From Nymphaea colorata (taxonomy: Eukaryota > Streptophyta > Magnoliopsida > Nymphaeales > Nymphaeaceae): 64,000 nt of DNA. Where the stretch lies: contig NC_045151.1 of NCBI RefSeq assembly GCF_008831285.2, forward strand, positions 491,544 to 555,543. The letters are read 5' to 3'. The notes under the pieces are model-generated. The model saw only the letters and a program-made list of their open reading frames with translations. It was not told the origin of the DNA and made no database searches. Shown here piece after piece: positions 25,695 to 45,547 of this stretch (position 1 is the first letter of the stretch; every line of letters begins with the position of its first letter). The translations under genes and the position numbers were made by a program.

Positions 25695-27718
25695 GGCGGC
25701 TTCGCTTTTGCTACGAGAATGGGCTCCTCAGGCCAACCTTCCCATAGGAGCTTCATGCCAGATGATAAGAAGGGCTTTTAACATATTTTTTTTCTTTTTT
25801 TTCTTTTTCATCCCCACGTAAGTAGGTGAAACTCGGTTCTTTTCTTTCGTACTTTGGAAATACAAAGATTTTTCAATGACCAATTCATTTTTCGATTGTC
25901 AAAATCTTTCAATAGGACAAAGATTTGCATGAAGATCGTATCAGCTATTTGCCAGCATAATATAGAACCTCTATGGGTTTTTATTTTTAAATTAATTTTA
26001 AATAAGAAATAGCAGCACACTCTGACATGTGGGTACATATTTTAACTTAAAATGGAAGCTAACTATAGAATAAGTAAAATTCAAATAGTAATTCTATGCC
26101 CATTGAAGTGAAATGTTCCAAGAACTTCATGAAAGCAAATAAAACTACCCAAGTTTTGAATTTAATGAAAAGCTTTATTTAGTTCAATTTTTCATCATGA
26201 AATGGCGATCATAAATTTCTTTCGAAGCCAATTAACTTTAATTGTCATGAACTTCAAGTATATTTGAATATGAAATTGGGATTTTTGTTTCTGCGTAACT
26301 TCTAAACTTCAAGTTTGTATTTGTATTCTTCGAAAAAAAAGGTAAACATTGGTGACTTTGACGGGGTAGAAAATAAAACTTGACATCTTATTTGTTTCAA
26401 GCAAGTTCTTCATTAATCTTGTTCTATCAGTATTTCACTGTGTGTGTGCACGTGCATGTGTCTTGGAGTGACCATTGACCAATTTGCATGATTGTATGAC
26501 GCAGTTTAAATCCAATGCAGTAACTAATTAAGTCTTGTATATGTTTATCCACTTTTAAGTACTAAAATCAAGTTGGTATAAAACAACCTCCAATCAAACG
26601 AAATCAAAATAGTTCAACCAAATGCTTTAATAAGTTGTTCTTGAACCCATATGAATTGTTGAATTTAAAATCAACCACAAGAGTATTAGTTGGCATGATC
26701 ACCCAAAAAACTATATAAATAAAAGTGCATTTGTTATTAAGGATAAAGTGTTTGTGACATTGTTTCAATGATGTTTGTCTCATTTTTATTTTTTGTAGAG
26801 GGCATTTGACAATTGGAACAATGCCTAAAGTGTCTTAGAGCATATCATGTTTCATGAATATACCTTAATTTGTGAGACAAATTTATGAAACACAGTTAGT
26901 GTTTCAGAACACCAGAAGGCATGCCTGTGAAGCATATTTGTGGAGACATATTCAAAGGTATGTAGGTATGTGTGTGTGTAAACGATGGTGAAGGGGTAGT
27001 TTGTCCATACATTGTATTTATAATATCCTTCCAAACATCAATTATCCATCTCTCTAGTTTAAAACATCTCTCTAGTTTAAAAGTACATATCTAAAGCAAA
27101 TATAACATATTACTGAAATGGTTAGTTGTGCCCCCCATAAACAAGAAAGAAATAAAACATTTTGATGACTTATTAGCCAACTAGTCACCATATGACATAA
27201 GAATTAATGCCATTTCATGCAAATTACATCAACTTGACCACTTTTGACTGGTAGTGCCAACAAAATAAGTAAATTATACCAAAGTAAATCATGTAAAATC
27301 TGAGGAATTTCATAACAATGACCAAATGAACAATATTCACTGTTACAGCCAATCCAAACATTTACTTTATGGGTAGATAGTTGGTAGAGTTCAAGTGGAT
27401 TTGTATATGTTTGGCAAAAAATGGAGTGAATAAGAAAAGCTATGACTGGAGTCGCAAAATGTCACGAAGACGACAACACAATAAACTAGGTTTGTCCCTT
27501 GATAGTATCTTCAACCTTCTACAGACTTGTGTCTGCCCTTATTTAAGTGACACCTAAAATTAGCATGTAGTGGCCTACTTCCTTCCAATGTGACCTAGTT
27601 TTGCTGTTGTAAACAATTTATGTCCTTGAAAAAGTTACGAGAAGCTGGTCTTTGAGAAACTTCAATGAGATTAAAATATTTTTTTTCAAAAGAAAACTTA
27701 GTCTATAGAGTCCAAGTA

Positions 27719-27900
27719 ATGGTGGAGCTAGGATTTTTTTAGTCATAGGGCACCTGCATTGGTGACACAAATTTAGTGTGGGCAATGCATATAATTTTAG
27801 AGTCGTAACAATGTAATTTTGAGACATTATAATGAGATTTTTAATGGTCTGGTGTGGGCAGTGGCCCACCCTAGCCCACGAGTAGCTCCACTACTGAGCC
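27719..27900 (+). repeat. Copy of the GGTGGAGCTAGGATTTTT dispersed repeat
   Basis: It starts ATGGTGGAGCTAGGATTTTT and ends with GGCCCACCCTAGCCCACGAG and TAGCTCCAC. This is the same start-body-end layout as the copy at 8578-8740, in opposite orientation. It may belong to a small non-autonomous element; no target duplication was identified. Confidence 0.5.
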
Positions 27901-29224
27901 GAGGAAGGAGGGCTCAGCTCCATTCTCTCCTTTAGTACATAATAATATAAATGGTCATAACTAGCAAATATAGGCTGCCTACCATAATAGTCATTTTATG
28001 GCTGATTCTTTTTCATTTTATGTAAAACTACAAACTTTGTCCATTTGAAGCCAAACAACATCTACAAAAGTAGATAGCTTTGATGAATAGCAATAGTGAA
28101 GCTACCATCTCTAGTGTGGTTGGCTGTAAAATGGCTAAAAATATATATTTTTTTGGTAGATTTCTTTAATTCTTAACCAATTAAGTGTTGCCCTGAGGCG
28201 AGTTGGTGCACTAGCTTAGATTAGTGGCCGATAGACAGTTGGTATTTGATTAAGAATGAGCATCCCCCTCTTTTACGCCAATTGATGGAACTAATATATT
28301 AATTGACATGTATCGAGGACTCTGTACTAGACACCAATGCAGCCCTACAACCTGGAGGTAAAGGAAAGAACCAGGGTAGTGGAGAAGGGCTTAGGTTCTC
28401 ATTCAGGTGATGAAATACTCATTTTGTTCAACCAAACTAATTACTTATTGAATGACCATGACTTGCTGCAGCTAAAAATGGCCATGGTGGGTTTGTACTT
28501 TGTAGGTATACAGTTAGTCATGAACTCAAACATTATTTATAACTTGATATTGCTTGATTGAGTGAAAGTTTTTGAAATTTAAGGTTCATGTATCTGGAGA
28601 GAGTTTATAGTCATTGTAGGTGGAGAAGAAGTGCATAATCTTGAGAAGAAAGGGTCTTGATTTAGTTCTTTTGTGCTGTTGTCACAATACATTTGATTTC
28701 CAACGCCACTTTTAATAAATTAGTTCATTTATGTTTCATGTAAAGGTAATCTTCACTTCATTCAAGGCAACCAAATACTTGGTGAGGAAGTAAAAATTTT
28801 TCTTCCACCATTTGATAAATTTTTAACCTCCAAATAATGGATATAAGCTCTTCATAGGAGCGGCGGGGTTCCCTTATAAGATTATATACTGTTCATATCA
28901 TCCATTATTCAAATTCTTGCAACCAAATATAAATTTGGACCTCAACCTTTTAAATATGAATTCAAATTCACATAGCATAAGATCTAGCACTTATGTAATT
29001 GGCCATACTTTTATTTGGGCATCAAATTCAAATTAATAGTCTTATTGGATTTTTTTTTGGGGACCAACTAAACATATTTTCAAATGGATCCATATTATTT
29101 ATATCCCTACTCGGATTCAATTGAAAAAAGTCCAATAAAATGAAAGAAACTTAAAAAGAATTCAAGTTTTTAAATTAGAACTTGGAAACCATTTTAAGCA
29201 AAGAGGGCTGCTAATTTTGGTGAT

Positions 29225-29408
29225 ACCCATTTTGTTAGTGTTTCATATATTTGTCTCAAAAATCGTGATAAATTCATTAAATATTTTCAAAAGTGTTACA
29301 TGAATTTATCTAATTTACCCATTTTGTTAGTGGTTCATATATCTCTCTAAAAAATCGTGATAGATTCATTAAATACTTTGGAAAGTGTTACATGAATTTG
29401 TTTAATTT
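29225..29408. repeat. 92-bp tandem duplication upstream of PABP
   Basis: Copies start ACCCATTTTGTTAGTG at 29225 and 29317 and run through TTACATGAATTT. They differ at roughly a dozen positions, so the duplication is not recent. It lies about 440 bases upstream of the PABP start codon. Confidence 0.85.
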
Positions 29409-29508
29409 TTGAATTGATAAATAGAACTAATAAAGTGTTTGCTAAATAGCAACTCAAGATTGAATCTTGAAAGAAGATCCTTATCTTATAGGGTTAAATA
29501 GATAAAAC

Positions 29509-29518
29509 AAAACCCTAA
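29509..29518 (+). promoter_or_regulatory. Telo-box-like element upstream of PABP
   Basis: AAAACCCTAA matches the plant telo-box (AAACCCTAA), which is common in promoters of translation-related genes. It lies about 330 bases upstream of the PABP start codon. A CT-rich stretch at about 29660-29740 follows, of the type often found in plant 5' leaders. Function is inferred from position and motif only. Confidence 0.4.
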
Positions 29519-29844
29519 ATCAAGTCATCAATTTTTAAGATTTTTTTTTTCCTTTTTGCTTTTTTAACCGAGCCTTTTAACCGCAGGCCCTCTGAGTAAA
29601 AAAGAAGAGCGCGGAAATTAAGGGGAGGATCAAAGCCGGGGCTGCTTTTCTTCTTTTACTTTTTAACCTTCGCGCTTCTCTCCTCCTCTCCCTCTTCTCT
29701 CTTCTCTCCTCTGTCTCTCTCTCTCTCTCTCTTTCGCTGGTGCAGCTTCCCTCTTTTCTTGCTGAATTTAGCGGCAACTTCCTAAAGTAAGTTCCGCGGG
29801 GGCGAGGAGGACGAGGACGCTCGTTTCTCTGAGAGGAGAGAGGA

Positions 29845-37396
<7,552 letters not shown>

Positions 37397-39912
37397 TCGG
37401 AAGCGGGTGGACCCTATTTTTGGCGAAAAATTAAGTAGTTGCCCAATTTTTTGGCAAGGGCTTGAGTTACATAATTTTTCAGGGGTGGTATTATTTGTTT
37501 CATTGATTTTGATTGTCTTTGGCTTTAGAAGTTCCCAGACCTTTTGTCTCCGCTAATGGTCATTTATGTGTTTGTGTATGCATGTTGACTGTGTGGGCTC
37601 ATCTGTGCGTGTGTGACTATGCGTGTCAAGTTTTTGGAAGACATGAAAATATTGGATTTAATTTTCGCAGACAAATTTCTTTTATTTTGTTTTTTTCCTA
37701 TGAGCGTGCAGTGTTTTACTCCATTAATTTGTTACTTCTTGTTTTTAGGTTGTACTTTGTTGTTCAACCTGTTGAGTTTTTGCCCATGGCATGTTTTCTG
37801 CGAGTGTTGGAATTTTTTGTCGGAAATTACAAGGCGTGCCTACAAGTTTGCCTATTAATATGAATCCTCTTGAGTAGACCATTTCCATGGTACACCCAAA
37901 AATAGAGGCTCTGTGGAAAACTTTCGGGCTTAAACGTTACAGCCTCGAAAGAGTTTTGGAGCACTAAAACATAGGGTTCTAGAGTAGGTGCACAGCTTCT
38001 CTTTAATTTGATGGAAAAAAGTTGCATAGAATTTTTGAAACAGACGTTTTTTCAAAAGTAAATTATAGAGATTAAGAGGAATTTTTTTAAACTGACGTTT
38101 GTTGACGTTTTTGATTAAAAAAAAAAAATCATATGAAAATTGCAAGGGGTTCCAAAGCTTGAACGAGAGGAATCAGTTATCTTGAATTGAGAAAAGATTT
38201 TTGATTTATAATCCTGTTGCAGGAAATAGTTTTTATGGTTTTTTCTTTGGGCTACTTTTTTAGAACGTGTATACGAGAGTTCTGTCTTATTGCATATGAG
38301 TTCTCTCTTATTGCCAAGAACGTTCTGTTAAGGAAATGTTGGTCCGTCCGATTGTGCTGTTCCATGCTCCTTCAAGCGCATTTAGCATCTGTAGTTTTTA
38401 AAGATTTTGGCTAAAGCTGATAATAAGACCGGTCTCTCTCTGCCACAGCTGATGTTCATGTAGCTGCCATGCCTGGGTGTGATATTCTCTAACTATTCTC
38501 CATATCAACTTTGCTTGGGAGATGGGTATGTGTGCACGCACGCCACGCACTTAGTATTCCTGCATGGATGTTGGGTGGCTGCCGAGGTCTTTGTATTCGT
38601 AATTTTCTTTCTTCCCAGTAGCATGAACGTTGGGTGTTGGTGGGAATCCTTGTGAACAAGCAAATATTCCCTGAACAGCTGAAGCCTCTTCATGATGAAC
38701 CCATCCGTTTCCAAAATCCTGTCGAGCTTCCTTCTTGTTTGCCTAAACTTTTCGGAAGGACCGAGTTGGTGTTGTTGCGGTCGATCAGGCCAAGGTGGTC
38801 GTCATGCGAATGGTAGCGGTTCAATTTCAATGGCTGTTTGTGAGATTACAACTGCACAACCTGAGGACTAGATTTACTAAAGTGTTTGTTAATTACCAAA
38901 CTTTTTTCTTTTCCAACATGAATTACCAAAGCTTCTAAATTTAATTATCACTGAAAAGTTCATCAACTTGAGGGGTTCACTAAATTTAATTATCACTTTG
39001 AGATATCAGTTCTCAAGAGTAGGATGGTGACCTAACATTTGAGAATCGGCCCTCTCTCTCTCGATTTCTATAGTCTCTCTTTCTAATCGTTAGGGTTAGG
39101 CTTAAGGCTTTCAAGGTGAAGGAGGTCAAAAATTCAATGTCCAAGGTACCTCTCTCTTGGTACAGCTATAATTCGGTAATTTAGGGCCTTATCTTATGAA
39201 TAAGTTACATCTTGAGAGCACATCAAGTCAAAGCTTTTTCCGATCTCCAAGGGGTTGTTTGTATGGTGGAGCTCATTACAACGTCAGAGATGCGACCGTT
39301 GTTTGGTTCTCATGAGCATCTGCTCTTGTTCAAACTAAAGTGCAGTTTAACTGATGAGATCGTGAGATTACTTGGACTGAACAAAAACGTTTTTCTGATT
39401 TTCTTTTAAATATGACCTTTATCTTTTCTTGTTTAATGCAAAATGGTAGCTGAAAGATGATCAAAACTGTTCTCTACAATTCATAGCTGTCGGTTTGATT
39501 CGGGGAGTTGAGAATGAATTAGCGGCAAATTAACACAACTTCATTGGCTGCTTAAACGGTGCCACATTGCCCATTTTTATTATTTTCGTAGTTCTTTTTT
39601 TTTTTATTTGCCTTTCACTGTATATAATATTGCTTTTTGACGAAGTTACATCGGAGTCTGTTCATCCAATTCGCTGTCCTGTTCGTTTCAGACATCGGTT
39701 TTAGTAACATCGGTTACGAATTGTGAAGTCATTTAGCATGAAAGAGTGATGAATCTGACGATGAATCTGAAGGTTACTCCAGGAACCATTTACCATAAAA
39801 GAACCAATTCAGGGAGAAGGGGAAAAAATGAAGACACCCACTTACGCAGTTCTTAAAATGATATATAGCAGAGGCTAGCCAAAGGCCAAGGTTGTCCGTC
39901 ACTTCTCAGGCC
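37397..39912. other. Intergenic region between PABP and the PhzF-family gene
   Basis: The first few hundred bases are the probable PABP 3' untranslated region. I see no gene, no known repeat of size and no conserved frame in the rest. A TATATA-like patch at about 39860 sits 50 bases before the PhzF start codon and may be part of its core promoter. Confidence 0.55.
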
Positions 39913-41770
39913 ATGGCCGGAAAAGGGCGAGTAGAATACGCAGTGGTAGATTGGTTTTGCGCCTTTTCCTTGAACACGAATCACAGCGCTCGTCCTTATC
40001 TTTTGGTTGGCCTTTTCCCGAACAGGTAGATGCATTCACGGAGTCCCCTTTTGGTGGAAACCCTGCGGCTGTGGTGCTCTGGTTGGGTGGCGCCGACGCG
40101 GACGCATGGATGCAATCGGTGGCTAAGGAGTTCAATTTATCGGAGACCGCCTTCGTGTCGCCTGAGGATGCGCCGTCGTCGTCGGGAGAGCCTGGCCGGA
40201 GGTTCCGCCTCAGATGGTTCACGCCGGTGGCCGAGGTCAGTTTCTACTCACTGACTGCCTCCGAGCTCCATTGCTAATCTTGTTGCTTGAGAGTGGTTCC
40301 TTTTTATTGCGACTAACGTCAATTGTGATAATAGGATCTGGGTTGGACCCAGCGGCTAGAATTGTTCTTCAAGTGCTCTTTGTTCGCCATGACTGCCTCC
40401 GTTCAGTGGGCTTGAGCATAGCTAGAATGATCCTATGGATTAATTGTTTGAAGTTTTGGAATGGAAAATGCTGCAGGTAGATTTGTGTGGCCATGCAACG
40501 CTAGCATCTGCCCATTTTCTTTTCTCGTCTGGGTTGGTCAGTGGAGACAAAATCGAGTTCCTTACGAGGTCTGGACTTCTAACCGCAAACAAGGTTGGAC
40601 TTGGAAGGACGAATGACTTGATGGAGGGGAAGTTTGCAGTGCAGCTGGACTTTCCTATGGCAGCTCTTGAAGATTGCGATCCCTCTGATTTCTCCTCGAT
40701 TACAGCAGCACTTAATGGAGCTACAGTTACTAACATAAAGAAGGCTTCCACTGACGATTTACTGGCAATATTCCTACTCAAACTCTACTTCTGCTCTTTT
40801 TGTGTCGTGTATGTGTGTAGCTGTGCGCGTTGGCGCGCATCTTGTGACTTAGAATGGTTGGAATCTCCTTTGGTTGAATCACATGCTCAGCATGATATGC
40901 TTTTCTCCTAAGGGAAATGCAAATTTCTTTTATATTCCAACTGCCTGTGTCGATTTGTACGTCTATAAACTGTCCTTTAGAAGGTTTTCCACTTTTTACT
41001 TGCCTCGTCTATTAGCAATCTGTGATTGTTATGATGGTAAAATTCATCTATTTGTAGATTGAGGTTGCTTCAGAAAATATGTTGCAAAATCTGCAGCCAC
41101 AGCTTAATGTGCTGAAGAATTTCCCTGGAAGAGGAATCATTGTAACAGCAGCTGCTTCCCCCAGCTCCGATGTTGATTTCATCAGTCGTTTCTTCTGCCC
41201 CAGATTGGGTATTGATGAGGTAAACTGATAGGCGTTGAAGTGCCACTAAAGCAACTGTTTGAGCTTAAATCTGGTGTTGCATCCTCCCATAACATACTTC
41301 ACTGCTATACCGTACTGCTATCTCATCTCAACTTCATAAGTTCATCACCAACTTCATCACAAGATCCTGCCGGGCTCGTAGTTTCCACTACCGGGAAGTT
41401 GGAAGATAAAAATGATATCCCGGTTGCAAATGGGATAAAATTTAGAGCCTGAAGTCTAAGTGTTTATTACTCGTCTCTTGCTTCCTGCCTTCTGTTATTC
41501 AATGGTTTCCTCTTAAAAATGGTCCAACATTCTTTTTCTATGGGATAAGTAAACACAAGTGCGTTTCGTGCATTTCAGGATCCTGTTACTGGGAGCGCAC
41601 ACTGCGCTCTGGCGCCGTATTGGAGCAAGAAGCTGGGTAAGCACGATTTTACAGCTTATCAGGCATCCCCAAGAGGTGGGAAGCTAATCCTTCAATTGAA
41701 GGAAGACCTTGGTCGTGTATTGATTCAAGGTGAAGCCATTTCCATCATGGCAGGATCCATTCGAGTTTGA
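39913..41770 (+). CDS. PhzF-family (phenazine biosynthesis-like) isomerase/epimerase (5 exons, complete)
   Basis: Exons: 39913-39945, 40026-40235, 40477-40764, 41058-41219 and 41579-41770; all boundaries phase 0, 294 residues, usual for plant PhzF-like proteins. Exon 1 is only 11 codons (MAGKGRVEYAV), completing the strand that continues VDAFTESPFGGNPAAVV in exon 2. Family hallmarks are intact: NPAAVV, NLSETAF with the catalytic-type Glu (about residue 51), DLCGHATL (83-90) and the C-terminal DPVTGSAHC (232-240). The fold is a pseudo-symmetric two-domain barrel like diaminopimelate epimerase; the substrate in plants is not known and phenazine synthesis is not implied. Intron 3 (40765-41057) begins GC rather than GT; homology across the joint (DDLL then a Gln-Pro-Gln-Leu segment) supports this splice. 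No targeting peptide is seen. Confidence 0.92.
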
Positions 41771-42875
41771 TAATTTATATTCAAGGCTATATTGGGAAAA
41801 GCCAAGACTAGGAAACTAGAAGACGTTTGTTGAGCTCAATTGTTTCCTTTTTCGGGTCAATGCTCTTTGTAAGGGCGCAGCCATCTTAGGCAGTAAGCAG
41901 CAGGTAGCAGCACGGTTAATGCTAATGCAGGTGAGGTTGACATGAAAGGAAATAGATGGAATTATTGAATGATATAAGGCAGAGGCATGGCTTCAATTTG
42001 GTGTTCTGATTAGAGGAGATGTTTCCTCCACAACACACGATTACTGTTTTCAAAGACTTGAAGCATTAGTCATTTTAATGAATTACCGTTTCCTTCACCA
42101 ACATTAGCCATTTTGTTATCTCCTCTTTATGTTTTTGCCATAACGGTCTTGCTCCCTAGTACAACACTGTCAAGCACCATTGTCTCACTTGATATCTGAT
42201 CTAATACAGAAGCAACTGACAGTTGATTAAAGTTTCTGCCAAAGTATGGACTCAATCAATCATATATTTAATCCCTATGCTCATAAAAGATGCATTTAGC
42301 GAAGCACAAGAGGCACTAGAAGTATGAGAACCTAGGGCCCATTCCAAAAATCTTTGAGCAACAGGATACAACATGCAGAGAAAACCGAAAATTGCACGAA
42401 TGTACTTGAAACAACCTAAATGTATAAATTATGGTCCACAAATAGCAAATCAGGATTCAAAAACTCTAAAATTAGACTTGCAAAGATGGATATCTCATAT
42501 TGTATGAACCCTATGGTTGATCCTATCAGCAGCCCTCAAGCCAGCATTTTGCAGTCCTTGTTTCTCCAAATATTTTTGAATGAGCAACAGGATACAACAT
42601 GTAGAGAGAGAACCGAAAATTGCACGAGTACTTGAAGCAACCTAAATGTATAAATTATGGTCCACAAATAGCAAATCAGGATTCAAAAACTCTAAAACTA
42701 GACTTGCAAAGATGGGATGTCTCATAGTGTATGAACCCTTTGGTTGGTCCTATCAGAAGCCCTCAAGCCAGCATTTTGCAGACTGCCATGTCCTTGTTTC
42801 ACGTAACCAGAGACGCTCTGTGCTGTCTCTACCGCATGAAGAAGATTATGTTTTCCACAAGAAACTCTACATCGA
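41771..42875. other. Intergenic region between convergent PhzF-like and NB-ARC-like genes
   Basis: The two genes point towards each other. The interval contains both 3' regions and a 226-bp tandem duplication (about 42350-42802). No other gene is seen. Confidence 0.6.
42350..42802. repeat. 226-bp tandem duplication beside the NB-ARC relic
   Basis: Two copies run from TTGAGCAACAGGATACAACA / ATGAGCAACAGGATACAACA through TGTATAAATTATGGTCCACA to CAAGCCAGCATTTTGCAG. The TGTATAAATT block starts at 42420 and 42646. Differences are a handful of substitutions and short indels. Short frames of up to 122 codons appear in it but carry no domain. Confidence 0.9.
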
Positions 42876-43955
42876 TCAAAAGTTCACATGTTTGGACCTG
42901 AAACCAAATTTGATTTGTATACTAGTCTCCATGCGGTTGCACACTTCAATGGTTGGTGTAGTCAGTAGAATTTTGCATCCCTTTCCATTAGTTGGCCGAG
43001 GAACTCCAAGCTGATTTAAATCCAACCAATTCCTCATATCCTCTAATATTAGCAAACATTGTTCTTGTTCCAACCTAGAAAAAATTGCTCTAGCAAGTTC
43101 ATCACTACCAGCATCTTCAGATAATGATATCTTCAGTTCTTTAGCTATACTCGACCGAATCTTGCGAAAATCAGGTTCGTCGGTTACCTTAATAACGAGG
43201 ACGTGATGAAAACCTTGGACCCTGCTTCGAACTTGTTGCACAAGATCGGCACTTTCGATCGCTTTGATCCCGTAGATCCCGATTATTGTTTTGTGATCAT
43301 CTTTAAGACAACCAAGAACCGTTTCGATTATATCAGGGCCTTCGTCTTGTTCATCCGCTTCTGCACCTGGGATGTCTATTACGGTATCATCCGGAACAGA
43401 AAATGCCGCTTCATCAAACTGAGTTCTGGCGTTGAGTTCACGGACCTCCTTGAGTTTCTTCTCAGCTAGTTTTCCTAGTTCATGGCGTTGATAATAATTG
43501 AAAATCCACCTTCTTAAGGGTCTCTTCTTCTCTTCATAGTTGGTGTGAATGAAGTCCACTTCTTTCTCAGCAGTATCTGCTGCATCTAGCCAATCTTTTA
43601 CCACTGTCCTGCAGGGTTTTCCTCTTCTTCCTTGTTCCTCTACTTGTTCCTTGATCTTCGACCTGTTTTCTTTCAGTATGTCTGTCTCTCTCTTGAGATC
43701 TTCAAAATGACTATGGTGGTCTTTGATGTGGTGGAGAACTGGTGCAAGGCCATGGTACAAAAATAAGAAAGCTTGCAAGAATCCACTGAACTGCTGCCAA
43801 AGCCATGATTGCATTGGTGAGATAATTGCAATTTGCAGGTAATGGCTGCAAGGCTTACAGAGTGAAGATGGTGAAAGGCAGCACAGAGGACGAACAAGGT
43901 TAGGATCTTTTGACAAAATTATGCGAGCCTCTTCTTCAATCCTTCTTAACAACAA
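42876..43955 (-). pseudogene. Truncated NB-ARC (CC-NBS type) resistance-gene homologue with degenerate P-loop
   Basis: A single open frame of 359 codons (an alternative start at Met48 gives 312 residues). Residues 80-178 are charged and helical, matching the coiled-coil region before the NB-ARC of RPS2-like proteins. The NB-ARC start is recognisable, but the P-loop reads GIYGIKAIES (226-235), not GMGGVGKTT: the Walker A Lys-Thr is gone. Later motifs survive: an RNBS-A-like stretch VLVIKVTDEPDFRKIRSSIA (252-271), kinase-2 LLILEDM (301-307) and RNBS-B GCKILLTTP (326-334), then VCNRME. The frame stops there, with no GLPL, MHD or leucine-rich repeats visible downstream. NB-ARC proteins are intracellular immune receptors; this copy should not bind ATP normally. 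It may be a pseudogene or an expressed truncated decoy-like protein; the open frame leaves both possible. Confidence 0.7.
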
Positions 43956-44381
43956 AAATAGATGTCTTCTACATCCTAGAGATTTGGCCTGGAATTATTG
44001 GAACAACCACCATCGTTGCTACGTGGGCATTTGCTTATTGAAGAGGAAATGTGAGCTCACGTTCTTCCCACTTCCTGCCTCCATTGCCACTCTTGCAACC
44101 ATTTTCAAGTTTTAAATAAAATTTTAGATTCTGAAACTTATTTTTTTATTTCTTGCGAAGCTTATTGTTTCGGATAGAAAAGTATTGCATTAAGGAGGTG
44201 GCGGACAAGGAATGAAAGATGTGGAGCAGCATCCATCTAACAGGGGTTCAACTGCATCCACTCCCAATAGCGAAGGTGTCCACTAAAAATTATCCATCTC
44301 CCAGTTACATTTCGGGTCGTTTGACATCCTTTTTTTTTGGGAATTTCAACCAACAATTTTCCATCCGTAGCCAAATCCAAT

Positions 44382-44553
44382 CATGGAGGTTAGAAACCAT
44401 CAATCCGATCTAGAGAAGCTTCTCTTTTGGTAGAAGAAATAGTTTTCCCTCTTTTATGGATAATATTGAAAGTAAAAGGAAAAGTTCTCGCCATGGAGGT
44501 TACAATCCGATCTAGAAAAGCTTCTCTTCTGACAAGAGAAATAGCTTTCCCTA
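44382..44553. repeat. Partial tandem duplication, period about 110 bp
   Basis: Blocks beginning CATGGAGGTTA at 44382 and 44492 both continue CAATCCGATCTAGA, AAGCTTCTCTT, AGAAATAG and TTTCCCT, with small indels between. The unit is noncoding. Confidence 0.75.
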
Positions 44554-44609
44554 TTGAACCTAAAAGGAGAAGGCCTCACTTTACATTTTATGAGAAACAT
44601 AAGAATGAG

Positions 44610-44643
<34 letters not shown>

Positions 44644-45032
44644 AACTCTAGCTTTTTAGAATCACCCACCCATCTAACTAGGACCCTTGGATTCAACATG
44701 ATTGACGGTAAAAAAAAAAAGATAAATATTTTCATCATCTAAGATAATTTTTCACATTTTACTCGTTGTTTTTCTCTCAGACCATTCATCTATATTAACA
44801 CATTTAATAAAAAGAAAGGAAAGATGGATGTATGTTCTTGCTGCCATGTACCGAATACTGTCAAGTGACTAAAAATTCAAAGTATGTCGCTAAAAGTATT
44901 ATGAGTCATTGCTAAAAACAATACGAATAGTTGTTTTATCATAAATCACTATTAATGCTTATGTGACAGCTGTTTTTCATTGACAGATTTTTTAATTTTT
45001 AGCGATCCAGCACTACACCATGACAGTATGAA

Positions 45033-45064
<32 letters not shown>

Positions 45065-45547
45065 TTCTCTCTCATGCAACAGCCTTGTTGGGTGGAAGGT
45101 GACAACTTTGCCTTGAAAAGCCTGCTTCTTGACTGAATATATATATATATATATATATACGTATAAGATTATTAATTTTATGTTGAAATAGCGGTTAAAA
45201 TCTTCTGTATATTTACTTTTTTGTCTTGAAGTTATGGTTCAAATTTCTGCTAATTAAGGACAAAACCAAACGAAATATCATTTGGATATAAAGCGTGATC
45301 TAAATCCAAACTCTAGATTCAGGGCATCATAAAGTCTCTAGCTCCTCTTCTAGCTATTTCTGTGTTAGTAAACATATTTCAGGGCCTTAATATTCCTCTT
45401 TTACTCCTCCACGGCCGCGTCCTTTCTTTTGTTTCTCCCCATCCAAACTCCATATTTTTTAATTTTAAGGATTGACAACCAACAAGGCTGTTGCATGTAG
45501 CATCACCCACCACATCTCTCACTAGTGACAAATATCAGGAGTTGTTT

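Larger units (their letters stand above)
25695..29844. other. AT-rich intergenic region between RH39 and the PABP gene
   Basis: RH39 and PABP are divergent, so both promoters should lie at the two ends of this interval. The middle (26-29 kb) is very AT-rich, with no convincing coding frame. It contains a dispersed-repeat fragment (27719-27900), a 92-bp tandem duplication (29225-29408), a telo-box-like AAAACCCTAA at 29509-29518 and, from about 29.6 kb, a GC- and CT-rich block that is probably the PABP core promoter and leader. Confidence 0.6.

Noticed and set aside
43203-43469. 88-codon plus-strand frame within the NB-ARC relic
   Set aside because: Antisense shadow of the NB-ARC frame, without independent features.
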